Under the pieces are notes generated by a model that worked only from the letters and a program-made list of their open reading frames with translations, was not told where the DNA came from and searched no databases. Below, in pieces: positions 12,221-20,400 of a DNA stretch of 24,715 bases. Origin of the DNA: a virus; IMG/VR virus record IMGVR_UViG_3300027880_000021, positions 1 through 24,715 of that record, one strand, 5' to 3'. How positions within the stretch are numbered: position 1 is the first letter of the stretch; the number at the start of each line of letters is the position of its first letter. The position numbers and the translations under genes are program-made.

Positions 12221-14131
12221 GTGCCCTGGGCCACCGACCGATCCGGCCAGCCCCTCGACCAGATCGAAGGCTGGGGCATCGACGGCTACGACGACGTCAT
12301 CGCCCTGAGGGCCCGGCTGAAGCGCGAGCCTGACACCCCCGAATGGTCGTGGGACTACATCGCCCCGATCGGCCGGCCCAAGCGCGGCGACTACTACTCG
12401 GCCCAGCGCGAGGGCCTCACCGCGCTGGCGCGGCGCAAGATCGCTGACTCAGAACGCCGTCGCGCCGAGTTCCTGCGGGTGCTGTCCCAGTCCCGCACGA
12501 TCCGCCAAGCCTGCGAGACCGTCGGCATCAAGCCGGCGACCTACACGCAGTGGCGCACCCGCTACCCGGACTTCCGCAACAAGGTCGACCGCATCCGCCA
12601 CGGCCTGCCGGAGACCGAGGACGTCAACGCCGACTTCGTGTCGCGGCGCCGGTACTACTTCGGCTACGAGACCTACGTCCACCACCAGCTGATCGTCGAC
12701 GCCATGGACGACACCCCCGAGGGCGGGATCACGATAATCCTGCTGGCCCCAGAGGCCGGCAAGACGCAGCTGCTCACCGACGTGATCTGCGACTGCCTCG
12801 CTCAGGACCCCAACGAGCGCATCCTCTACGTGTCGGAGGCCGCGGCCGGCCACTCCCCCGCCATGAAGGTGCTCGGGGCCATCAAGGACCGGATGACCGA
12901 CCCGGACTACGTCGACCCCGACGCCCAGCACCCCACCCACATCCCCGAGTGGGTGAACCGGTTCGGCCCCTTCCGCGACGACACCCTCGACCGCGACAAG
13001 CCCTGGAACCAGAACTACATCAAGGTGCACAGCGCGGTCGGTCGACGGGACTGGAGCTTCCAGGCGTGCTCGTGGCGGTCGAAGGTCTACGGCGCCCGAT
13101 GCGACAAGCTCATCATCGACGACGTCCAGTCGATCGGCTCCCTCAACCTCACCGAGCAGATCGTCAACAACCTCCGGCTCACGTTCTTCACCCGACCTGG
13201 CAAGAAGGGCAAGACCTTCATCATCGGCACCCGGGTCGGCATCGGCGACGTCTACGAGCGGCTCGTCGAAGTCCTGCCTGACGAGGTCCTGCGCGTCGTC
13301 CAGATCCCCGCCCTCGACGAGGACGGCAACTCGTACTGCCCCGAGATGTGGCCCGACGACGCGCTCAACATCAAGCGGATGGTCGTCGGCGAGGTCATCT
13401 GGGCGACCGGCTACATGATGGCCCCGCTGTCCGCCGGCGCGAACACCTTCACCGAGGAGATGCTCAACGAGGTCCGCGACCCCAGCCGGGTGTACGGGAA
13501 GCGCCTCGACGTCGCCGTCTCCCTCACGCTGGCCAGCCTCGACCCGGCCCTTGGCGGCGGCAACGCGCTCATCTGCGCCCAGACCACCCAGGCCCGCTTC
13601 AACGTCCTCGCCGCGAAAGTCAGCTACGGCCTGGCCCGCAACGAGGACATCCTCGAGCACATCCGGATGCTTGCCTACCTGCGGTTCAGCGAGCTCGTCG
13701 TGGAGCGCAACAGCCAGCAGCGCGGCCTCGCCCGGGACCAGCGCCTCCGCGACATGGCCAAGCTGCTCGGGTTCAAGATCGTCGAGCACGAGACCGGCCA
13801 GAACAAGTGGGACTTCATCTTCGGGGTCGGCGCCATGGCCTCGAGCTTCATCCTGCGGGAGATCACCTTTCCCGACGGCGACGACGAGTCCCGCCGACTG
13901 ATGGAGCCGTTGCGTGCCGAGCTGCTGGCGTGGCGGCCGAACGTCGACCCCAAGCTCCTCCGCCAGGATCTCGTCATGGCCCTGTGGTTCGGCTGGTTGA
14001 AGTGGATGGAGCGCCGCAAGCGGGTCGGCCAGACGACCCGCTGGAAGGTCGGCGGCACCCCCTGGAAGCCCGGCGACATGACCGGGGCCTGGGCCCGCAA
14101 CGGACGACGCAGCCCGCTGGCTGTACGCTGA
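12221..14131 (+). CDS. terL: Phage terminase, large subunit
   Basis: 636 residues. The GTG at 12221 is chosen because the in-frame TTG at 12179 lies inside the inverted repeat and no ribosome binding site serves it. Residues about 83-125 form a helix-turn-helix (SRTIRQACETVGIKPATYTQ) of the kind found in small terminase subunits. The ATPase domain shows Walker A APEAGKT (176-182), Walker B LIIDD (297-301) and the motif III region FIIGTR (333-338). The nuclease domain starts at SLTLASLDPALGGG with catalytic Asp441, followed by ERNSQQRG. It cuts and pumps DNA into the prohead through the portal encoded downstream. No separate small terminase gene is seen, so the N-terminal HTH may supply DNA recognition. 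Confidence 0.93.
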   Translation: MPWATDRSGQPLDQIEGWGIDGYDDVIALRARLKREPDTPEWSWDYIAPIGRPKRGDYYSAQREGLTALARRKIADSERRRAEFLRVLSQSRTIRQACETVGIKPATYTQWRTRYPDFRNKVDRIRHGLPETEDVNADFVSRRRYYFGYETYVHHQLIVDAMDDTPEGGITIILLAPEAGKTQLLTDVICDCLAQDPNERILYVSEAAAGHSPAMKVLGAIKDRMTDPDYVDPDAQHPTHIPEWVNRFGPFRDDTLDRDKPWNQNYIKVHSAVGRRDWSFQACSWRSKVYGARCDKLIIDDVQSIGSLNLTEQIVNNLRLTFFTRPGKKGKTFIIGTRVGIGDVYERLVEVLPDEVLRVVQIPALDEDGNSYCPEMWPDDALNIKRMVVGEVIWATGYMMAPLSAGANTFTEEMLNEVRDPSRVYGKRLDVAVSLTLASLDPALGGGNALICAQTTQARFNVLAAKVSYGLARNEDILEHIRMLAYLRFSELVVERNSQQRGLARDQRLRDMAKLLGFKIVEHETGQNKWDFIFGVGAMASSFILREITFPDGDDESRRLMEPLRAELLAWRPNVDPKLLRQDLVMALWFGWLKWMERRKRVGQTTRWKVGGTPWKPGDMTGAWARNGRRSPLAVR

Positions 14132-14137
14132 CCGCAC

Positions 14138-14155
14138 TCTTGTCAAGAGACCTGG
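14138..14155 (+). promoter_or_regulatory. Operator-like palindrome in the late operon
   Basis: TCTTGTCAAGAGACCTGG contains the perfect 11-bp dyad TCTTG-T-CAAGA followed by CCTG. It starts 6 nt after the terminase stop and ends within 10 nt of the next start. In this short gap, in the direction of transcription, a bound repressor could halt polymerase. It is the only copy found inside the virion block. Confidence 0.5.
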
Positions 14156-14164
14156 GAGGTCGCC

Positions 14165-14290
14165 GTGAAGGTGAACCGTCGCAACTCGCCGACCCGTCGC
14201 AAGACGGCTCGGCCACGCCGCACCACCACCACCGCCCGGCGCTCGACGCGGGCGACCACCCGGACCGCGCGGCCGAGAGGTAGCTACTGA
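14165..14290 (+). CDS. 41-residue Arg/Thr-rich basic peptide
   Basis: The frame starts at a GTG, has GGGAGG 5 nt upstream, and ends in a TGATG overlap with the next gene. Its composition is extreme: about one third Arg and one quarter Thr, with no acidic residue (KVNRRNSPTRRKTARPRRTT). Such peptides bind nucleic acid non-specifically. A protamine-like DNA-compacting or packaging role between terminase and portal is conceivable but not shown. The ribosome binding site and coupled stop support it as a true gene despite its size. Confidence 0.6.
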   Translation: MKVNRRNSPTRRKTARPRRTTTTARRSTRATTRTARPRGSY

Positions 14291-14511
14291 TGGCGATTGA
14301 CCCGAACTCGCAGCACCAGCCGAACAAGGTCCGGCCCGCCCGCGAGCACGCCCCGGCCGGTCTCGTCAACGCGTCCCAGGCCGCGTCCGGTGGCCAGGTG
14401 GAGCAGCCGGGCGACGTGAAGCCCACCCCGTCGATGCGGCCCACCCACTCCAGCGGCGGTACGTGGCGCGGCCCGTCGGGCGCGAGCGCGGGTGATCCGC
14501 CGGCCGACTGA
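14290..14511 (+). CDS. Small disordered hypothetical protein
   Basis: 73 residues from an ATG in a TGATG overlap. It is rich in Pro, Gly, Ser and Gln (NSQHQPNKVRPAREHAPAGL, TPSMRPTHSSGGTWRGPSGA) and probably unfolded. No motif is recognised. The one-base coupling to both neighbours places it firmly in the late operon. Confidence 0.6.
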   Translation: MAIDPNSQHQPNKVRPAREHAPAGLVNASQAASGGQVEQPGDVKPTPSMRPTHSSGGTWRGPSGASAGDPPAD

Positions 14512-14807
14512 TGGGGCGCTACCGGAAGAAGCCGGTCGTGGTCGAGGCGATCCAGTGGCCGGCTGTCGCCGACGGGGTCCCGCCCGAGGTCGAGGAGTTC
14601 CTCGAGCAGCACGCGCCGCCTTCGCACGCCAAGTCGACCGCGCTCTACAAGATCGACGCAGTCGGCGAGCTGTGGATCTACGTGGTGAAGTCGGAGACGT
14701 TCTGCCACGTCGAACATGGCGGCTGGATCATCGCTGAGCCCGACGGCCGGGGCGTCTACCCCTGCACGGCGGTCGACTTCGTCACGACCTACGAGCCGGC
14801 CGACTGA
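14511..14807 (+). CDS. Small phage protein of the YRKKPVVVEAIQW type
   Basis: 98 residues from an ATG in a TGATG overlap. The opening MGRYRKKPVVVEAIQW is a well-known start of a family of small phage and prophage proteins. In these the middle often carries a W-I/L strand and the end a V-x-D-F-x-x-T-Y-E motif, both seen here (HGGWIIAEPDGRGVYPCTAV, DFVTTYEPAD). The family is soluble and without a proven function to my knowledge. Its position between terminase and portal may be incidental. Confidence 0.75.
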   Translation: MGRYRKKPVVVEAIQWPAVADGVPPEVEEFLEQHAPPSHAKSTALYKIDAVGELWIYVVKSETFCHVEHGGWIIAEPDGRGVYPCTAVDFVTTYEPAD

Positions 14808-15004
14808 TGCTCGGCCTCGTCCTCGCGTCCATCGGCGTGCTGGCCGCCGTCTACGAGTGGGTGGCGGTCCGCACCAGCCGGCTTCCGACCATCACCCGCA
14901 TGGTGAGGGCCACCCCGGTGCCCGTCCGGGCCCTGGTCTTCACCGCGCTGCCCGCCTACCTGTGGGTCGACCACGTGTGGCTCACGCACTGGGGGGTCCC
15001 CTGA
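14807..15004 (+). CDS. Small membrane protein
   Basis: 65 residues from an ATG in a TGATG overlap. It has one clear transmembrane helix at 2-20 (LGLVLASIGVLAAVYEWVAV) and a second hydrophobic segment at about 42-60 (ALVFTALPAYLWVDHVWL), separated by a basic loop, so both ends are probably on the outside. The stop overlaps the portal start. Two-helix membrane proteins in phages are often holins, but no lysin is adjacent, so no function is assigned. Confidence 0.55.
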   Translation: MLGLVLASIGVLAAVYEWVAVRTSRLPTITRMVRATPVPVRALVFTALPAYLWVDHVWLTHWGVP

Positions 15005-16923
15005 TGCCTGCCGTCGAGCGCTTCGCCGGGTTCGAGGACCGCTGGCACGACGCCGTCTCCGTGGTCCAGCACCGCCGGCTCATGGACACACCCGGCAAGC
15101 GGCAGATGATGGAGGCCGCCGAGCGGTACAACAACGCGATCGTCTTCCCGCTCGAGGACGTCGACGGCGAGCCCGACTTCCCGGCGATCGCGGCGTCGAT
15201 CATCGCCGACTCGATCGACGGCTTCGCGACGAAGGCGAACGACACGACGCCGGTCATCACCGCGCCGGCGGTCGACCCGAAAGTCGACCTGCACCGCAAC
15301 CGGGCCGACTCCCGCCGTCACGCGTGGGGGGCCACCTACCACTACTCGAAGCTGCCGCTGGTGATGGGCCGGTCGTACCGCCAGCTGTTCGGCTACGCGA
15401 CGTTCTGCATGTTCGCCGAACCCGTCCACCGCGACCAGTACGGCCGGGAGGTGAACCGGCCCCGGATCGCGACCCGGGACCCGATGCTCGCCTACCCCGA
15501 GCCGATGGGCAACGACGAGATCCGGGCTCCGGCCGACATCGGCTTCATCTACGGCCGGTCGCCGCAGTGGATCAGGAAGACCTACCCGGAGGCCGCGGCG
15601 TTCATCGACGACTACACCTCGGCCGACAACGACCTGTGGGATGTCCTCGACTGGACCGACGGCCAGTGGTGCATGGTCGGCGTCATCGGCCGGCGCAGCT
15701 CGCAGTCCGGTGGCCGGCGCTGGGACTCCTCGGGCATGTACTCGACGATCGGCGACGCCCCGATGGATGAGACGCTGCTCGTGCGGGCCTACCCGAACCG
15801 GGCTGGCATGGTCCCGGCGGTCTGTCCCCAGCAGGTCACCTTGGACCGGCTGGTCTCGGCCATCTCGCGCATCGTGCCGACCACCGACCTGATGAACAAG
15901 CTCGCGGCCCTGAACTTCATCTCGGCCGAGAAGGGCGTGTTCCCGCACATCGTCGTCGTCGGCGAGAACGGCCAGACCCCCGAGGTCGAGGGCGGCACGT
16001 TCAAGGACGGCCGGTCGGGCGAGGCGAACCTGCTCTCGAACACGAAGGCCGTGACGACGCTCACCCAGCAGCCGTCGCCGGCCGCGCAGACCCTCCTGTC
16101 GGACCTCGAGCGCTCGGCCCGGCTGTCGACCGGCAACCCGTCGGTCTTCCAGGGCGAGTTCCAGGGCTCGGTCCGCTCGGGCCAGACGATCAGCCAGCTG
16201 GCCGGCTACTCCGTCGACCCCCGGCTCACCGAGGCGCACCACACGATGGGCTACGCGCTCGGCGTCATGAACGAGGCCACAGCCGCGATCTTCGAGGGCT
16301 ACTGGCCACGCCGGAAGTACACCGTCTTCTCCGGCTGGGCGGGCGCGAACCGCCACGTCAGCTTCGTCCCCGAGAAGATCTGGGCCGAGACCAAGGAGTC
16401 GGTGGTCTCCTACCCGATGCCGGGGATGGACGCCCAGAACGCCACCATCGCCATCGCGAGCCTCAACCAGGCCCGGATGCTGTCGCGCCGCACCGGCATG
16501 AAGAAGCATCCGCTCGTCGACGACGAGGTCGGCGAGGAGCGGTACATGATCGAGGAGTCCCTCGACGACGCGATCGTGATGGTCGCTGTGGAGCTCGTGC
16601 GCTCCGGGCAGCTCGCCTGGACCGACCTGGCCATCGTCCGGGAGAAGGTCCGCTCCGGCCTGACGATCGAGGTCGCGATCGCCGAGGCGCAGGAGGAGGC
16701 CCAGGAGCGCCAGGCCACCGAGGCCCCCGCGCCCGAGCAGGGCATGGTCGCGCCGCCCGAGGCGATGCCCGGCCTGAACGCCCCTGGCGCCGGAGGTGAG
16801 ATGGCCATGCCCCAGGCGGGCGCGCCCCCCGGGACCCCCGTCGAGCAGTTCGACCAGGTCGCCGCGGCGCTGATGTCCCAGCCGGGGGCGATGGCCCAGC
16901 CGGGGGCGACCAGTGCCGCGTAA
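15004..16923 (+). CDS. Portal-like virion protein
   Basis: 639 residues from the ATG at 15004 (TGATG overlap). A longer in-frame ORF begins inside the upstream genes and is rejected. The length, the position after terminase, and the alpha/beta body with a long helix region in the second half (DLERSARLSTGNPSVFQGEF, then GYALGVMNEATAAIFEGYW) fit a portal protein, the dodecameric ring through which DNA passes. From about residue 565 the tail becomes Pro/Gly/Ala/Gln/Met-rich and is probably disordered, as in some actinophage portals. The identification rests mainly on context and size; structure comparison would be needed to confirm it. Confidence 0.75.
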   Translation: MPAVERFAGFEDRWHDAVSVVQHRRLMDTPGKRQMMEAAERYNNAIVFPLEDVDGEPDFPAIAASIIADSIDGFATKANDTTPVITAPAVDPKVDLHRNRADSRRHAWGATYHYSKLPLVMGRSYRQLFGYATFCMFAEPVHRDQYGREVNRPRIATRDPMLAYPEPMGNDEIRAPADIGFIYGRSPQWIRKTYPEAAAFIDDYTSADNDLWDVLDWTDGQWCMVGVIGRRSSQSGGRRWDSSGMYSTIGDAPMDETLLVRAYPNRAGMVPAVCPQQVTLDRLVSAISRIVPTTDLMNKLAALNFISAEKGVFPHIVVVGENGQTPEVEGGTFKDGRSGEANLLSNTKAVTTLTQQPSPAAQTLLSDLERSARLSTGNPSVFQGEFQGSVRSGQTISQLAGYSVDPRLTEAHHTMGYALGVMNEATAAIFEGYWPRRKYTVFSGWAGANRHVSFVPEKIWAETKESVVSYPMPGMDAQNATIAIASLNQARMLSRRTGMKKHPLVDDEVGEERYMIEESLDDAIVMVAVELVRSGQLAWTDLAIVREKVRSGLTIEVAIAEAQEEAQERQATEAPAPEQGMVAPPEAMPGLNAPGAGGEMAMPQAGAPPGTPVEQFDQVAAALMSQPGAMAQPGATSAA

Positions 16924-17452
16924 CCGCAAGCCGGGCCCACGGCAGAACCGCACCGACCTGCCGCCTGTCGCTGCACCCGGTGGGCCCACCCAGCCACAGC
17001 GGAACTTCACGGGCGCCGCCTACGGCGAGCGGGCCCGCAACGCCGCTCTCCAAGGCGCCGTGGCGCTGCCCGACCGTTCCCCCGAGGCGATGATGTCCAG
17101 CGGCGGTGGTGCCCCGGCGCCCATGGAGGCGCAGGCCCAGGACCCGATGGCCGCGTTCGTCGCCGCCGCCCAGGCCGCGCAGTCCCCCGGCCAGGGCCTC
17201 CTCACCGCCGACTCGGCCCGGCCTGCCGAACCGGTCACCGCCGGCCTCGACGTCGGAACCGGGCCCGGCTCGGGCTCGCTACCGCCGCTGGCCACCACCG
17301 GCCAGGACCCGTCCATCGCTCTGTGGGCGCGGTGGCTGCCCGCGCTCGGCCTCCTCGCGTCGTCGCCCGGGTCGTCGCCCCAGGTCCGCCAGTACTACCG
17401 ACGGCTTCGCTCCCAGCTCCCCGCCGACTACTACGCCACCACGGAGACGTAG
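16913..17452 (+). CDS. Low-complexity virion-associated protein
   Basis: 179 residues from the GTG at 16913, overlapping the portal end by 11 nt. The first 40 residues are basic and Pro-rich (PRNRKPGPRQNRTDLPPVAA), the middle is Ala/Pro/Gln/Gly-rich (QDPMAAFVAAAQAAQSPGQG), and the C-terminal 50 residues may fold (ALWARWLPALGLLASSPGSS, QYYRRLRSQLPADYY). It is probably a head accessory or scaffold-like protein by position. No family is recognised. Its stop directly abuts the GTG of the next gene. Confidence 0.6.
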   Translation: MPRNRKPGPRQNRTDLPPVAAPGGPTQPQRNFTGAAYGERARNAALQGAVALPDRSPEAMMSSGGGAPAPMEAQAQDPMAAFVAAAQAAQSPGQGLLTADSARPAEPVTAGLDVGTGPGSGSLPPLATTGQDPSIALWARWLPALGLLASSPGSSPQVRQYYRRLRSQLPADYYATTET

Positions 17453-20400
17453 GTGGGCTGGGGTCCGCTCGACCGCCTGCACGACGTGGTGACAGGTGTT
17501 GGAGGTGCCGTCCAGGCCCCGCTCGGTCTCGTCTGGGACCTGACCCGGGCGCCGTTCGTCGACGACGACGTCGACGGCATCCTCGGCACAATCAACGCGA
17601 CGACGATGTCCCGGACCGGCCAGCTATTCGGCAACCTGCTCGGCCCCCAGGAGGGCCTCGGCGCCGTCATCGGCGGCATCCCCGGCCGGGAGCACCTCCG
17701 CGGCCCCGTTCACGGCATCCAGACGGGCCTCGAGACCGCCTACCGGGAAGGCGTCGCCGAGCCCATCTCGACGTTCGCGACGGCGACGTCGCTCGCGTCG
17801 TCGCCCAGCTACCAGGAGGGTCGAGGTTCGCTCGAGACCCTGTTCGACCCCGACACCTGGCGGGTCGCCGACCACATCGCCGAGCATCGCTCCCCTGGCC
17901 AGGCGATCACCCTGGCGTTCATGGCGAAGGACATCCTCGACGAGGAGGAGGTCGAGCGCTTCATGGGCACGGACCTCTACCAGTCCGCGTCCGGGACCCT
18001 CGACGCGCTCGGCCGACTGTTCCTGTCCCCTGACGTCGTGGCGCTCAAGGCCGGCGGTGCGTACCGGGCCGCGAGCCTCGGCGCGGCACGTGGCGGCCTC
18101 CTCGGCAGCATCGCCGAACGGACCGCCCCTCAGATCGGTGAGCGCGCCGAGCGCCTCGGCCAGCTCGTCGAGAGCGGCTCCGGCGGCCGACTTCGCCTCG
18201 CCGAACGGATCACCGCCATCAACAACGCGATCGACCGCACCTACGAGCGGCTCCCCAGCGGCATCCAGGCGATCGTCGGGTCCGAGCGGGACTTCACCGG
18301 GGCCGACATCTCCCGACTGGAGCGGCTCGAGACCACCCGCCGGCAGCTCCGCACCGAAGCCCTCGCCGATCGGGCCCGGCGCTCCAGCGACCCCACCGAG
18401 ATCGGCGTCCTCCAGAACGTCGTCGAGAGCCGGCGTGCCAGCGAGGCCCGCATCGCCGCCGGGGAAGTGGCCGCGCCGTCAGCGTTCCGGGGCCGGCTCG
18501 CCGAAGCGCTCCGGGCCGACATCGACTCGTACTTCGCGGCGCCGCCCCGCAAAGGCGTCGTCGGCCAGGTGCTCAGCACGCCCGGCTGGCGGCGCGTCGA
18601 CGACTTCATCGAAACGCTCCCCACCGACGTCGACACCCGGGCCGGCCTGATCCGCGACCGCCTGTTCCCCACCCACCACCGCGGCGACATCCTGGGCCGC
18701 TACCTCGCCGAGGCGCAGGGCCCCGCCGAGCGGGAAGCCGTGATGCGGGTAGCGCTCGGCGACATGCGGGGCCTCGAAGCCCTCGGCCGCTCCAACTACG
18801 CGCTCGGCCAGCGGATGACGGACCTGATGCTCGACCAGGCAACCATCCGGGCCGAGCCCGCGGTCATGGCCCTCACGCCGCTCGGCGGCCGGTTCACCTC
18901 CCAGATGATGCGCCTCGTCGACCCCGACCGCGTCGACCCCCTCTATGCCGACTGGCGGAACTACAGCGAGCGGCTGTCCCGCATCGGCGAGGAGATCGAT
19001 GGCGTCGTCACCGAGCAGGTCCGCAACGAGCGGCTGGCCCAGGCGTACGGCTCGCTGCCGGCCGGACCGACCTTCGCCCGCGGTGAGCAGATCCGCAACG
19101 TCATCAAGTCGTCGTCCTTCTACCAGACGTCACGCGTGGGCAAGGCCGTCCGGCTCGTCAGCGACATGCGGCCTCACCACATCGTCAACGCCGAGGACTC
19201 GGCCGCCGACGCGCACCTCACCCGGATGATGCGCGAAGCCGGCTACGACGACATCGCGATGGCGCAGGCCCGGGGGCAGTTCATGGCCCTCGACCCCGTC
19301 CAGCGCGGCGCTGCCTTCGAGCGGTGGGTTGATCGGTCCGAGCGCCGCATCCTCGCCGACCACGGCCTCGACGACGACGAGATCGCCGAGATCCTTGCCC
19401 ACGCCCACCTCGGCCGCAACCAGGCCCAGTCCCTCATCCGGGGCGCCAAGTACGACGCCGAAGGCCGGGCCCGGGTCCGATTCCACGACGGCGACGAGAT
19501 GCTCGACATCGAGCTCCCGCTCAGCGTCACGCAGCTCCAGAACACCGTGGCGGTCCCGAACTTCCACCTGCTGCGCAAGCACGCCGCCCGCTACGCCCGG
19601 CTCAAGTACGGCGACGACTGGCGCTCGGCGATCACTCGGGGCGCCTCCCCGGCCTGGACCGCCAAGGAGTACGGGCTCGACGCCCTGCGCGGGGTCATGG
19701 AGGTCTGGCGGCCGGCGGTCCTGCTCCGTCCGGCGTGGACCCTGCGGGTCGTCGGCGACGAGCAGCTGCGCATGATGGCCAAGTTCGGCGCCCTGTCCGT
19801 CATGCTCGGCCACCGCGACGCCCTCCACAACTACATGGCGGCGCTCAAGGAGAACCCGATCATCCGCCGGGTGCTGCGCGTCGACTCCAACGAGCGGCTC
19901 GGCCAGCGGCTCTCCACCGTAGGGGCAGCCGCGGCCGGGGGCCTCGTCGCCGGGCCGTTCGGAGCGATGGCCGGCGGCGCGCTCGGCAACAAGCTGGTGC
20001 GGGCCATGGCCGACGTCGAGGAGGCCGGCTGGACGAACGTGCGCTTCGGCGGCCACAGCCTCTCGGGCCCCTTCGGCGACGCCGGCTCCTCGGCCGAGTT
20101 CTATCGGGCCCACGTCTCGGCACGTGGCGCCGTCGACGAGCTGTTCGGGCGGCACGAGAACCGGTTCCTCGGCGCGCTCAAGCGGGACCCCAGCCGCTAC
20201 CGCACCTACGTGTGGGGCGAGTCCGACCAGGCCAATGCTGTCTACCGGTCCGAGTGGGCCCGCAACCTCCGCTACCAGATCGGCCAGGACAGGATGGGCC
20301 GCCAGTTCCTCGCCGGCAAGTCCACCGACGAGGTGCTCGACTGGCTCGACAACACGATGGAAGGCAGGCGCTACGCGGCGATGGTGCCGTGGCGCTCCGA

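Noticed and set aside
12449-14146. 565-codon minus-strand frame opposite the terminase
   Set aside because: The terminase motifs on the plus strand are unambiguous; the antisense frame shows only low-complexity residues.
14956-17010. 684-codon minus-strand frame opposite the portal-like gene
   Set aside because: Same antisense artefact of third-position GC; the plus-strand frame has coupled starts and operon context.
16463-17053. Minus-strand frame of 196 codons at the portal end
   Set aside because: Pro/Arg/Ser-rich low-complexity translation, no start signal, and lies under two coupled plus-strand genes.
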